This document shows, piece after piece, positions 1 through 9,859 of a stretch of 20,911 bases of DNA. The DNA comes from Entrophospora sp. SA101. Taxonomy: Eukaryota; Glomeromycota; Glomeromycetes; Entrophosporales; Entrophosporaceae. The translations under genes and the position numbers were made by a program. The notes under the pieces were generated by a model. That model was not told where the DNA came from. It saw only the letters and a list, made by a program, of their open reading frames with translations, and did no database searches. The DNA lies in assembly GCA_958430865.1 (NCBI GenBank), contig CAUDNR010000297.1:7216-28126 (forward strand). Reading direction: 5' to 3'. Position 1 is the first letter of the stretch; every line of letters starts with the position of its first letter.

Positions 1-209
1 TCACATTAAAGCTTGGGTCCTAATCTATGTCATAACAGAGCTATTTTTTTAAAAATAATATACAGAAATGAACTTCTATTCTTTTAAAAATCACATGCAA
101 AATTGGTGGTTTAAGAGGTCCCGCACCATAGTATTTCACATCTTGCAAGTAAACTTGTAAAACTAGTGAAGTATTCAAATATTTAAAGAAATTTTAAATA
201 ATGAATATA
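1..209. other. Non-coding AT-rich left edge
   Basis: No reading frame of note, RNA gene or clear repeat structure is visible here. The sequence is AT-rich and is not shared with the second copy of the repeat that begins at about 210, so it is the flank in which that repeat sits. Confidence 0.5.
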
Positions 210-691
210 TATAATAATAACAATAATATTATGCCGTCAACCCTATTTATTACAATTACTATAATTAAAGGTTGTAACAGATCGTAATACTACTTCATTA
301 TCATAAAAACCCTGATTATCATATTATACTTCTATTATCCTGTGGTGCATTATTATTAGTAGTATTATTAGTATAGTAGTATTAAATACCTTCAATCATA
401 TACAGTATGTAGTTAATTCCACAATATAGTCAAACCTTGCCGCAGCAGATGAACAGTACACAAACAAATTTTATTTAAAATCCATTGTGGCGAAATTACT
501 AAATACTAATACTAATCTTGCCACAACAAAATTTTATATGTTTTTACATGTGATATGCAAAGAAATTTTTTTTAAAAATCCGTTATGATAAGAGCTTGAT
601 TATTATTATAGTTTGCTGTGTCAAGGTTTGACGAATTTAACATATATATATATTCCATTTTATCAACCAATAGAAATTATCAAAAATCACA
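210..691 (+). repeat. Dispersed repeat, copy 1 (partner at 18533-19007)
   Basis: This block aligns along its whole length with 18533-19007 in the same orientation. The first part (210-512) has scattered substitutions and small indels. The last 179 nt (513-691) match 18829-19007 without a difference. Inside it is a shorter inverted-repeat unit (429-632). The block ends at 691, in the middle of an open frame that continues into the BTB-BACK-TLDc gene, so the promoter and leader of that gene are repeat-derived. The uneven divergence suggests either a mosaic repeat or recent conversion of the right part. Confidence 0.9.
429..632. mobile_element. MITE-like inverted-repeat unit, copy 1
   Basis: The unit is bounded by a perfect 11-bp inverted repeat: gtcaaaccttg at 429-439 and its complement at 622-632, with similarity reaching about 18 bp. 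It holds an internal hairpin (485-498 with 513-526), which here has two mismatches. It has no coding capacity. Terminal GTCAAACCT-type sequences occur in pogo/Tc1-mariner-like elements, so a non-autonomous element of that group is a reasonable inference. I see no clear target-site duplication. Confidence 0.6.
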
Positions 692-732
692 ATGATTTGT
701 TGAAATTATTGAATGATACATCAGATCATGAT

Positions 733-2751
733 ATGGTAATACATATAGGTGGAGGAGGAGGCTATTTTTTTAACAACAACAACAACAACAACAACAACGA
801 TAATAGTGGTAATGGTGAGGAAGACATAGCAGTGACAACAACTAATATTGTAAAAACTTTTCAAGTTCATTCCAACATTTTACGTGTAAGGTCCACATAT
901 TTTGCTAATTATTTGAAAAAAGAATGGATAAAAAGAGAAAATGGAATTATCCAATTCAGAAAACCAAATATTTCTCCATTTGTTTTTGAAATTATTTTAA
1001 AGTTTGTATATTTATTTTTTATAAAGTTATTTCGTTTTTCTTCTGTAAGTCTCAACCAATGTATATATATATAATATACATGCTTTTATTAATAGGTTTA
1101 TTTATGGAGGAAAAATCATGTTTGACGAAGAAGAGAAAGAACCTTTGGTAATATTTGAATGCTTGATGGCAGCTGATGAATTATTATTGGACGAGTTTAT
1201 TGATTACACACAAACATTATTACTAAATAAACATATCCAATGGCTTAAAGACAACCTTCCCATAATCTTCCGTATTACTTTTAACACAAATGCATTAAAG
1301 AAATTACAAGATTTCTGTTTAGATCGTATTCGCAAATATCCTAATCTGTTATTTGACTCAGATGAATTTTTATTATTGCCAGAAGATTGCTTGGAACAAT
1401 TATTAAAGGATGATGAATTAGAAATGGAAGAAATGGTGATTTGGGAAAAATTGGTACAATGGGGTATCAATAGAATTATTACGACTACTGGTACTAATAA
1501 TAGTGATAGTGGTGATAGTGCTGATAATTGTTACTATGGATTCACTAGTAATAATAATAATAATAATACTTACAATAATGATAATGATAATAATGATGAT
1601 GAAAATGATATTAATAATAATAACAGTATTACTACAATCATTACTACTACCACCAATAACTTATCAAAAGATATAAGTAAATGGAGTTCAGAAAATTTTA
1701 AAAGATTTGGGTTAATAATCCAAAAATGTGCTAAACATGTTAGATTTTATCATATGAATTCTAATTACTTTCTAACAAGAGTTAAGCCTTTCAAAAAATC
1801 ATTGGGTGAATTCTATGACACAATGGAGAAATTTCATTTGCCCATCACCTCCAATAATGCAGTCACCAATAGTTCTCCTTTAACAACAAAGGAATTCACA
1901 TCATCATTGACAATTTATCGACCAAAAAATCTTACAATTTTGCCATATCGTGGAGCAATAATTTCAACAATTATGAGTGTACACCATGCAATAACTATAG
2001 CCTCATGGATAGATAAAATGGATTTAACAAGTAATAATAATGGTGGTGTAGATAATCATAACACTAATAATATTGCTACCACTAGTAGTGCTACCACCAC
2101 CACCACTAATAATAATGTTGATTATTCATATCCAATTAATCAGATACCATATGAATTTAAATTATTGATAAGAGGTAGTAGAGATGGGTTTTCATCATCA
2201 ACATTTCATAAACATTGTGATAATGTTGTTGGGACAATAACACTTGTAAAATTACAAGATTCTGAATATTTTGTTGGAGGTTATAATCCAAATATATGGA
2301 CATCTCATTTATGGCCAAGGTTCAATTATAATACCGATTCTTTTATCTTTAGTTTCATACAAAGTGGTGGTGGGCTAAGTAAAAATTTCCTTGATGACAG
2401 TAATGGCAATGGAATTTTCAGTAATGGCAATGAAAATGATAATAACAATTGGAATAATAATGGTGGTAAAATAGCAAGAATAGTTGAGTCAGATCACAAG
2501 TATGCTTTAAATTATTGGAGATCAATTGGACCTTCATTTGGTAAATTCGATTTACTAATGGAAAACAATATTATCAAATTTAAACATAGAAGCTATCATC
2601 CAAACATTATGCCAATTGATAATGGGTATGCTAGAATTGAAGATTATGAAGTGTTTCAAGTGGTTAGGAAAGCTACTGTCTTGTCTCCCTCATCTTCAAC
2701 CATTATTAATGCTAATTCTACATCTACTGATAGTAATAATAGTATCATTAG

Positions 2752-2841
<90 letters not shown>

Positions 2842-2947
2842 TAATAATGGATTTGGTAGTAATAGTGTTAGTAATTTTATTTATAATATTTATCTTGGTA
2901 GTGATATTATTCTTAATAACATGTTGTTAGACACTGAAGGTTATTGA
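733..2947 (+). CDS. BTB-BACK-TLDc domain protein, 5' end altered
   Basis: Exons 733-1001 and 1096-2947, with a 94-nt GT-AG intron. The first in-frame ATG (733) gives 706 residues. A BTB/POZ fold comes first (FQVHSNILRVRSTYF, then the KPNISPFVFEIILKFIYGG strand split by the intron). A BACK region follows (about residues 100-310). The TLDc domain lies at about 379-610 (FKLLIRGSRDGF, FVGGYNPNIW, GPSFGKFDL, YEVFQVV). Such proteins are usually Cullin-3 adaptor-like or oxidation-resistance-like, and the family is strongly expanded in Glomeromycotina. Asn/Asp-rich loops interrupt each domain, and a long poly-Asn run (about 640-675) precedes an unusual 25-residue tail. BTB-like coding sequence actually starts at about 691, upstream of the ATG, directly after the repeat, with no start codon in frame. 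The N-terminal helix is therefore lost, or an unseen upstream exon supplies it. It may be a pseudogene in formation. Confidence 0.8.
773..797 (+). repeat. (AAC)n microsatellite in the BTB coding region
   Basis: A run of AAC triplets encodes consecutive asparagines in the BTB beta-strand loop, just after a short GGA-rich tract encoding glycines. It is likely to vary in length between strains. Confidence 0.85.
2753..2849 (+). repeat. (AAT)n microsatellite coding poly-Asn
   Basis: More than 30 AAT/GAT triplets encode a poly-Asn/Asp stretch between the TLDc domain and the C-terminal tail. Near-pure AAT repeats suggest replication slippage and possible length polymorphism. The reading frame is kept on both sides. 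Confidence 0.95.
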
Positions 2948-3399
2948 TTGACTGTGATTGATTGATTGATTGGAGAGATAAAATATATAGAGATAGAAAA
3001 CTTATTATTATTTACTATAGACATTATATAGATTATTTGTTTATACTAGAGATAATATTTATTTATTTAATTAAATTTTAATCTAAAATTTATATAATTT
3101 TATAATTTAAAATCCCACATGTTTGTTTAATAAATCACCTATTTTATCATTATTTCTGTAAAGGTTCATGTCTTTCCAATTATTCATTTTCATTCTCCCA
3201 ACATTCTTTACCAATAATTGATAATCTTTAATACTATTCCCATTGTCTTTAATAAAATCACTACTAATAAATCTAAAATTTATATATTTGGTAATAAAAT
3301 ATTTATATTGTATATACTTTGTTGAAATTAAATTTGAATACATTGTTTTTGCCAATTAGTAATTAACTAGTACTAGGTATTATTACATTACAAAACTTA
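2948..3399. other. Non-coding stretch with a doubtful 82-codon minus ORF
   Basis: This is AT-rich sequence downstream of the BTB-TLDc gene. A minus-strand open frame (3107-3355, beginning with ATG and ending just after LLNKHVGF) has a plausible amino-acid mix but no motif I recognise. It could be the decayed 3' end of the neighbouring transposase remnant or chance. No gene is called. Confidence 0.4.
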
Positions 3400-3945
3400 T
3401 AAAAACAACTTTATGATCTTTAGCTTCTTCCTCTTGGCAAGCATTATAGTGTAAATCATCTTTAAAATGCTGACAAGTATCACACAAGTCAGTCCTTGGA
3501 CTCATAATTTGAATTTCTGGTGTCAATTGATGTCATAATTTTCTAAAGGCATCATATTTTAAGGATTTCAAATTACTATTTTCTTCCAGACCAGCTAGAA
3601 AGTCTTGTGCACTGATTTATAGCTCATTTCAGCTGATAAGAATACAATTGATTTATTCTATTATTACTTCTTCCTGGACTTGGTAATCCATGGACTTCTG
3701 CATAATTTTCCAGAAAATTCTTTACTACTTCTGCAACATGTTTATCAATCAGCATTTTAGTTTTCCATTGAGGCATCCTTTTTTTAATATTACCATGAAT
3801 TCTTGGTAAAAGACCATTGTTTATCAAATGATTTCTAATGTTTTCAAAATAAGTCCTAGCATATTAAGATAAGTTTCTTGACAAAGGAGTGTATTGTGAT
3901 CCCAATGGTAGAAAGTTCTTTTATTAGATCTGGTTTTCTTTTCCC
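3400..3945 (-). pseudogene. Degenerate DNA-transposon protein remnant
   Basis: Reading the minus strand, three segments in different frames keep the order of a protein family found in repeat-associated genes of fungi and invertebrates. A segment with LLCQETYLNMLG comes first (about 3850-3945). NNGLLPRIHGN plus a NYAEVHGLPSPGR block follows (3660-3830). Last comes a YDAFRKL...HQLTPEIQIM block ending in a Cys motif, TDLCDTCQ (3470-3493). The frames are broken by an in-frame TGA at 3533-3535, where the family usually has Trp, by stops at about 3620 and 3865, and by frameshifts. It cannot make an intact protein. The 730-bp duplication starts inside this remnant at 3796. Family assignment is from memory of the motif pattern. 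Confidence 0.65.
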
Positions 3946-4525
3946 TATTACTATTAACATAATGGCAACAAAAATTTTTAAAATCCGTTGAAACGCGAAT
4001 TTAATTATAATCCGTTGAAACAAGGGTTATATTGTACCGACCAGTTACACATTAAAAATACTCGTGTTTAACGTCGAGACACAATAAGATATAAGGACCA
4101 AAAACCAAATTGGCTGATATGAATCTTTAAGTTTTTATACCTTCAATTGGAAAATCTTCCTAGGTGAAGTGATTTCACCTTATTTCCCAGAATAGTTTAA
4201 AGAAGAATCTTGAATTAAAGGGAATACGTCCATACTTAAAGTTCCTTGATATATCTCTCAAATATCTTTTGGGCCTAATGAATTTTTAATTTGATAAATT
4301 TTGAGAAGCAAAAATACATTACATTATATAAAGATTTTAATTCAGCTATTTATTTACACAATTAAAATAATAAAATCATTCAATGCATTTTATAATTTTT
4401 GTAACTTTTGGTAATTTGTATACTTCAAAATAATCAAATAAATCCAAATCTGTAGATTCCTCTAAACTCAATAACAACCAAAATCTCTTCATTGATAAAA
4501 GTATTTTTTTTATTGGAATCAATAT
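3796..4525. repeat. 730-bp tandem duplication, unit A
   Basis: Every base matches unit B (4526-5255) at a fixed offset of 730, apart from one difference that I found (G at 3889, A at 4619). The unit holds the N-terminal part of the transposase remnant, AT-rich spacer with a small hairpin (4162-4180), and, at 4434-4525, an orphan copy of the last 92 nt of the RMI1 coding region. That orphan copy joins directly to transposase sequence and has no upstream exon. Confidence 0.97.
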
Positions 4526-5255
4526 TGAATTCTTGGTAAAAGACCATTGTTTATCAAATGATTTCTAATGTTTTCAAAATAAGTCCTAGCATATTAAGAT
4601 AAGTTTCTTGACAAAGGAATGTATTGTGATCCCAATGGTAGAAAGTTCTTTTATTAGATCTGGTTTTCTTTTCCCTATTACTATTAACATAATGGCAACA
4701 AAAATTTTTAAAATCCGTTGAAACGCGAATTTAATTATAATCCGTTGAAACAAGGGTTATATTGTACCGACCAGTTACACATTAAAAATACTCGTGTTTA
4801 ACGTCGAGACACAATAAGATATAAGGACCAAAAACCAAATTGGCTGATATGAATCTTTAAGTTTTTATACCTTCAATTGGAAAATCTTCCTAGGTGAAGT
4901 GATTTCACCTTATTTCCCAGAATAGTTTAAAGAAGAATCTTGAATTAAAGGGAATACGTCCATACTTAAAGTTCCTTGATATATCTCTCAAATATCTTTT
5001 GGGCCTAATGAATTTTTAATTTGATAAATTTTGAGAAGCAAAAATACATTACATTATATAAAGATTTTAATTCAGCTATTTATTTACACAATTAAAATAA
5101 TAAAATCATTCAATGCATTTTATAATTTTTGTAACTTTTGGTAATTTGTATACTTCAAAATAATCAAATAAATCCAAATCTGTAGATTCCTCTAAACTCA
5201 ATAACAACCAAAATCTCTTCATTGATAAAAGTATTTTTTTTATTGGAATCAATAT
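4526..5255. repeat. 730-bp tandem duplication, unit B
   Basis: This is the second unit of the direct tandem repeat. Its right end (5164-5255) is the 3' end of RMI1 exon 5, in use by the intact gene. Its left end repeats the transposase remnant up to the codons for NGLLPRI. The breakpoint junction shows only a single shared base (T at 3796, 4526 and 5256), so long flanking homology did not drive the event. Confidence 0.97.
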
Positions 5256-7994
5256 TTTTTTGTATAAATTCTAAGCAACATTTTAAAACTGGTAAGTTGC
5301 CAAATATAATAACTTTCTTAAATTCTAATAAAGCAACAATAATAATGAAACTTACAATACGACTGGTTTCACCCTCTGCAATAATTCTTCGAAATTCTTG
5401 AGCATCCATTTCAAAAAGTGATTCAAGGATCTAAAAAATATTATAGTTGATTAATTATAGATAAAAATCTTTTTTTTAAAAAAAAAAGGCATCATTAAAT
5501 CATACATTTTCTGATATTATTACATCTTGACTTGCGGTATCATCTTTAATAATAATCCACATTAATAGACCAATATCAAAATTTGCGCTAAATGCTTTTA
5601 TTTCGTCTATATTAACCTAAAGAAATAATAAATGTTAAATTAATTAGAGTAATTATTTGCATTTGCAAACCCAATTTGTCAACAATATTAAAGTTTTAAT
5701 TACATTAACTATTATTGGCGTCAATGGTCTATTTTTTAATATTTCAGGTAATTCACAAAGTTTTCTTTCGATTGGTTCGTAATCCATTTGAATTGGATTA
5801 TCAGGCCCAGAAGTAAAAGATTTAAGCATTTTTTGATTGTATGAATCGTCGATTGATAATTTCCTTTCCCCTGGTTCACTTTTAAGACATTCGTCTAATC
5901 AATCAATCAAATTATTAATGTTAATATACACATACATCATAATCATCCAATATCAATATTTCAAATCCTTTTCTAATCTTATAATATAATCGAACATTAC
6001 CATTTTTTGTGTCATTAATATTACTTTCATGAAATCCAAAATCTTCGTTAAAATGATTTTCTTTTGATAAGTCTTTAGTTTGCTGATTTTGTTTGTTCTC
6101 ATTTGCTAAATGTAAGTTCTCGGTCTTTTCTGCAAGTTTTAATATCGAAAACCTGCGACATTCTAATTCATCATCATCAAGATCAAAATCATCAATTATA
6201 TGTTCATTACCAATGTTTTCCCAATAAAAATTGTCCGTCGGTTCTGCTTCATTTGTTTGATGATTTTCTAGTATATTACAATCAGGATTATTATTAGACC
6301 AAAATTCAGGCTCGTTTGTTTGGCCATTTTTGATCGAATCATTGTCATTGAAGTCTTGTTCCTCTAGCTTTAATGGTGGTGGCGTTGAATCATTATTATT
6401 AATATAATCATTTTTAGACCAAATTTCAGGTTCATTGGATTGCCAATATTCACTCATATTATTGTCATTGAAGTCTTGTCCCTCTGACTTTAATGGTAGT
6501 GACGTTGAATCATTATTATTAGTATAATCTAGATGATTATTTTTAGACCAAACTTGAGGTTCATTGGATTGCCGATATTCACTCATATTATTGTCATTAA
6601 AGTCTTGCTCTTCTAGTTTTATTGGTAGTGGCGTTGGATCGTTATTATTGTCATTAAAGTCTTGCTCTTCTAGTTTTATTGGTAGTGGTGTTGGATCGTT
6701 ATTATTAATATAATCTGGATGATTATTTTTAGACCAAGCCTCGGGTTTATTGTGTTGCCAATATTCATTCGTATTATTGTCATTAAAGTCTTGCTCTTCT
6801 AGTTTTATTGGTAGTGGCGTTGGATCGTTATTATTAATATAATCTGGATGATTATTTTTAGACCAAGCCTCAGGTTCATTGTGTTGCCAATATTCATTCG
6901 TATTATTGTCATCAAGGTCTTTGTCTTCTGGTTTCATTGACATTTTTGTTGAGGAAACGTAGTTGTGATTGTTATCGTAATCATCAAGACTATTATTCAT
7001 AGGCAAAAATTCAGGATCATGTTTTTGATCGTTGAAATCTTGATCTTTTGGTTCTAGTAACATTGGTGTCGAAGAAACATAATCGATTTGATCAATATTA
7101 TAATCAGGTTTTGATTTTTGATTTTTTTGAAAAGTTTCTATTGGTTCATTGACATTAAGATCTTGGATTTCTGATTGTGATATTGAGTTACGATGGTCAG
7201 AACAATTAATCCTTGAAGTTCCTCCTGTTTTCTTTTCATCTAGTTGTCTTTTTAATTTTTCAAGTAATACATTTAAATATTTGTATTGATCTATAGTTTC
7301 AAATCCACCTAAAACATTTATATTATCTGGTTTAAGACACAAGAAACCTCTTAATATCTGTGTTTTATTTACAGATATCTTATTATTTGTAACAAGATAA
7401 CAATGAATATAATTAAAAAATATAACAAATAAATTTGTTCAAAAATATTCGCACACATGTATATTAATGTACCTTTGTTCCAATTGGTGTAGATAAATTT
7501 AAATCTTTTATAGGACTGCATTCTATTGCATCGAAAATTTGATTTCCATCAGTCAAAGTTAACTTGAGAATAGAACGTGGAAGCTGTACATCTTGAACAT
7601 TATTCTTAAATTGTTTACTAACATCTTTGTATTTATGGCCTTGTTTTAACGAACCGGATAAATAACTATTTAACATATCATATAATTTTTGTGTTGAAAC
7701 TCCAATTTCTACAATGTCGATTATTTGTAAAATTGCTGGTTTGCCTTCATCGAGCATTGTAAGATGTGTGTCAACAATATTTTGTGGTATAGTGGAGTGA
7801 ATGGAATCCTTTAGATTTGATTTCAAGAATTTTTTATAAATTTTAGTATATAATTCACTATAAGTATCATTGCTGGATTCATTGGAACAAATTTTTTGAA
7901 TAGAACCAGAGAGCCACTTTTCTTTGACATGGATTTTTGTATTCTCAAATCTACGCTTACAAAAGGATATAAAAGGATCGTTCATATTTTTCAT
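5164..7994 (-). CDS. RMI1: RecQ-mediated genome instability protein 1 homologue
   Basis: Inferred exons: 7994-7473, 7378-5932, 5894-5704, 5616-5506 and 5430-5164. They give a closed frame of 845 residues. RMI1 joins topoisomerase 3 and a RecQ/BLM helicase to dissolve double Holliday junctions in the nucleus. A helical N-terminal region (1-110, KEKWL to the LYDMLNSYL helix) precedes the first OB fold (about 140-205: LPRSILKLTLTDG, IGTK, RGFLCLKPDNINVLGGF). The order matches RMI1. A long acidic, Asn-rich linker (about 220-650) contains a tandem repeat. The C-terminal exons resemble the second OB fold (MWIIIKDDTASQDVIIS, ILESLFEMDAQEF), which in animals binds RMI2. The intron 5931-5895 is only 37 nt and is the least certain junction. 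Introns 7472-7379, 5703-5617 and 5505-5431 are canonical. The last 92 coding nt lie in the 730-bp duplication. Confidence 0.85.
6342..6960 (-). repeat. 129-bp coding minisatellite in the RMI1 linker
   Basis: Unit starts, marked by the ttgtcattraag element on the + strand, fall at 6342, 6462, 6591, 6648, 6777 and 6906. The spacings are 120, 129, 57, 129 and 129, all multiples of three. Each full unit encodes 43 residues with the pattern DPTPLPIKLEEQDFND, then NEYWQxNEPEAWSKN, then a DYINN end. The 57-bp unit is a partial copy and the 120-bp unit lacks three codons. More degenerate copies extend to about 7110. The frame is always kept, so the array lengthens the disordered linker between the two OB folds. 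Confidence 0.95.
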
Positions 7995-8127
7995 TAAAAG
8001 GAGAAAAAATTACAATTTATTAATATTAATATTAACGCGCCTCACAGATCGCAGATTACCTTTATTGTGAAGTTCGTGAAACATCTATTCTTTTTTTTTT
8101 TTTTGGTATATAGAAAATTTTTTAGAA
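7995..8127. promoter_or_regulatory. Short bidirectional promoter of RMI1 and dihydroorotase
   Basis: Only 133 bp separate the start codons of two divergent genes, so their promoters must overlap. The one GC-rich patch (8035-8062) holds acgcgcc, close to the MluI-cell-cycle-box/E2F type of G1/S element. A T-rich tract lies just upstream of the dihydroorotase start. Binding is inferred. Confidence 0.5.
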
Positions 8128-9586
8128 ATGTTAAATGCACTCAATATTACCTCAGCCTGTGATTTTCATATTCATTTACGACAAGATGCCTTAATGAAAT
8201 TGGTCGTTCCTCTTGTGGCTGAAGGAGGTGTTTCATTGTGTTATGTTATGGTGATGTACTTTTAATAACATTTAAAAAAAATCATAACATGTTAATAAAC
8301 TTTTCTTGTTTAATAATAGCCAAATTTAAAACCACCAATTACCTCAACAGAACAAGCTTTAACATATAAAGGCAAACTTCAAGAGTTGGCACCTAATATC
8401 ACATTTCTTATGAGTCTATACCTTTGTCCGGAATTGACACCTGAAGAAATAAGAAAAGCTAAAGCACATGGAATTGTTGGCATGCATTTATTTATCATCA
8501 CTTTTTAAAACATCGTTTTATTGATATTGGCTGAATAATTTAATGTTTAATTGTAATCTTAGGTGTTAAATCGTATCCTAGAGGTGTTACAACTAATTCA
8601 GATTCAGGAATTGAATCATATACGAATTATTATCAAGTATTCAAAGCTATGGAAGAAGAAGGAATGATCTTAAATCTTCATGGTGAACTCCCTAGTGACC
8701 CAGATCAGGTTTGAATATTTCATGCTTTAAGTTCAAATAAAAAAAAAATTACAAACAACAACAACGACGACGACGACGACAACAATAAAAAGAAATCTAA
8801 ACAATATTTATGACTAGGATGTATGCGTTTTAAATGCAGAAGAAAAGTTTTTGGTTCACTTACAAAAATTACATCAAGATTTTCCAAACCTAAAAATTGT
8901 CTTGGAACATGCAACAACTAAAGCTGCGGTTGACGTCGTAAGATAAATATACTATGATATTTTTAATTAATTAAACAGAAAATCACTGAAAAAGAACTGG
9001 TTAATTTAACTAATCATTAGGTTAAATCTCTTGGAGATACTGTTGGCTGCACAATTACTATCCATCATCTTCAATTAGTAGCGGATGATTGGGCAGGAAA
9101 ATGCCATAATTTTTGTAAACCAGTTGCAAAATATCCTCATGATCGCCAAGCATTACGTGATGTGATTCTTGAAGGTAAGAATGTTGAAATTTTTTAAAAA
9201 AATATCATTACAAACATTTTAAAAAATAACTTTCTCACACAGGTCATCCAAGATTTTTCTTGGGAACAGATTCAGCGCCACATCCAGCTCATTTGAAAGA
9301 ATGTGCTCAATCATGTGCAGGTGTATTTACAACACCTTTGGCTTTAGCTTATCTTGCAACAATATTAGATTCATTTGGTGCAATTCCAAGATTAAATGAT
9401 TTTGCATGTGAAAATGGCAAGAAATTTTATGGTATCGAACATAACGATAAACTTTTGAAAACTAAATTAATCAAGGCATCCGTAAAAGTTCCAGAAAAAT
9501 ATTCATATCTAGATCAAAACTTGAATGAACAATTTGTTGTTCCTTTTATGGCGGGCGAAACTTTAACTTGGAAATTTGCAAATTGA
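8128..9586 (+). CDS. URA4: Dihydroorotase
   Basis: Exons 8128-8250, 8320-8479, 8563-8708, 8818-8937, 9021-9174 and 9243-9586 give 348 residues, the normal size for the PyrC/Ura4 type. The cytosolic enzyme converts N-carbamoyl-aspartate to dihydroorotate, the third step of pyrimidine synthesis. All metal ligands are visible in E. coli PyrC spacing: HIH (H14, H16), the carboxylated lysine in GVKSYPRG (K97), H134 in LNLHGE, H174 in LEHATTK, and the catalytic Asp in GTDSAPHP (D244). The start ATG gives the conserved short N-terminus before CDFHIHLRQ. Intron 2 (8480-8562) must use a GC donor to keep GIVG-VKSYP in frame. The other introns are GT-AG. It diverges from RMI1, and the chitin synthase gene follows 273 bp downstream on the same strand. 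Confidence 0.95.
8750..8790 (+). repeat. Intronic (ACA)/(ACG) triplet tract
   Basis: Dihydroorotase intron 3 (8709-8817) contains consecutive aac/gac triplets, the only clearly GC-containing simple repeat in the window. It is non-coding here and may vary in length. Confidence 0.8.
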
Positions 9587-9859
9587 TATATTAATATTTA
9601 TTAATAATTCAATGGCTTTGTCAGACCTATTATATCTTTGTTATTGAATTTTAGTTAGATTTTTTGAGCACTCTTTCCAAATTTGGGTCTTGAACTTGTA
9701 TGACGTTTTTTATAAATAGTAATTGATAACACAAAAAAATTTTATTATCTTGGTGGTATTGTCTTTTTTATTCCTTATATTACCTTTTTTTTAAAAATAA
9801 AAAAAACTTATCAATTAAAAAAATCAAGTTCAAGAACCTATTTGAAAAAAAAAGTAATA
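9587..9859. promoter_or_regulatory. Intergenic spacer: dihydroorotase 3' end and chitin synthase promoter
   Basis: This 273-bp spacer must contain both the terminator of the upstream gene and the promoter of the downstream gene. It is AT-rich with A and T tracts. I see no specific regulatory site. Confidence 0.4.

Noticed and set aside
613..732. Open frame upstream of the BTB start, beginning at a TTG codon
   Set aside because: It lies mostly in the dispersed repeat, has no ATG, and the same sequence in copy 2 is non-coding. Not used as the gene start.
1204..1470. Minus-strand frame opposite the BACK domain
   Set aside because: Antisense shadow of a conserved coding exon.
2616..2930. Ile-rich frame of 104 codons
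   Set aside because: Produced by reading the (AAT)n tract in another frame.
3980..4025. Two direct copies of aatccgttgaaac as a short CRISPR-like or tandem array
   Set aside because: Only two copies, in a eukaryotic AT-rich repeat. Better seen as part of the transposon remnant.
5310..5375. 31-nt GTAAGT...TTAG intron in RMI1 exon 5
   Set aside because: Very short, and its removal shifts the frame to an early stop. The unspliced frame continues.
6103..6297. Plus-strand frame inside RMI1
   Set aside because: Antisense to the conserved RMI1 exon, with no motif.
8720..8917. Minus-strand frame over dihydroorotase intron 3 and exon 4
   Set aside because: Antisense shadow, with a low-complexity Leu/Ser run from the triplet tract.
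8128..9586. TatD-type nuclease as the identity of this gene
   Set aside because: The HxH start is shared by the amidohydrolase superfamily, but the carboxylated lysine motif, GTDSAPHP and DWAGK blocks are specific to dihydroorotase.
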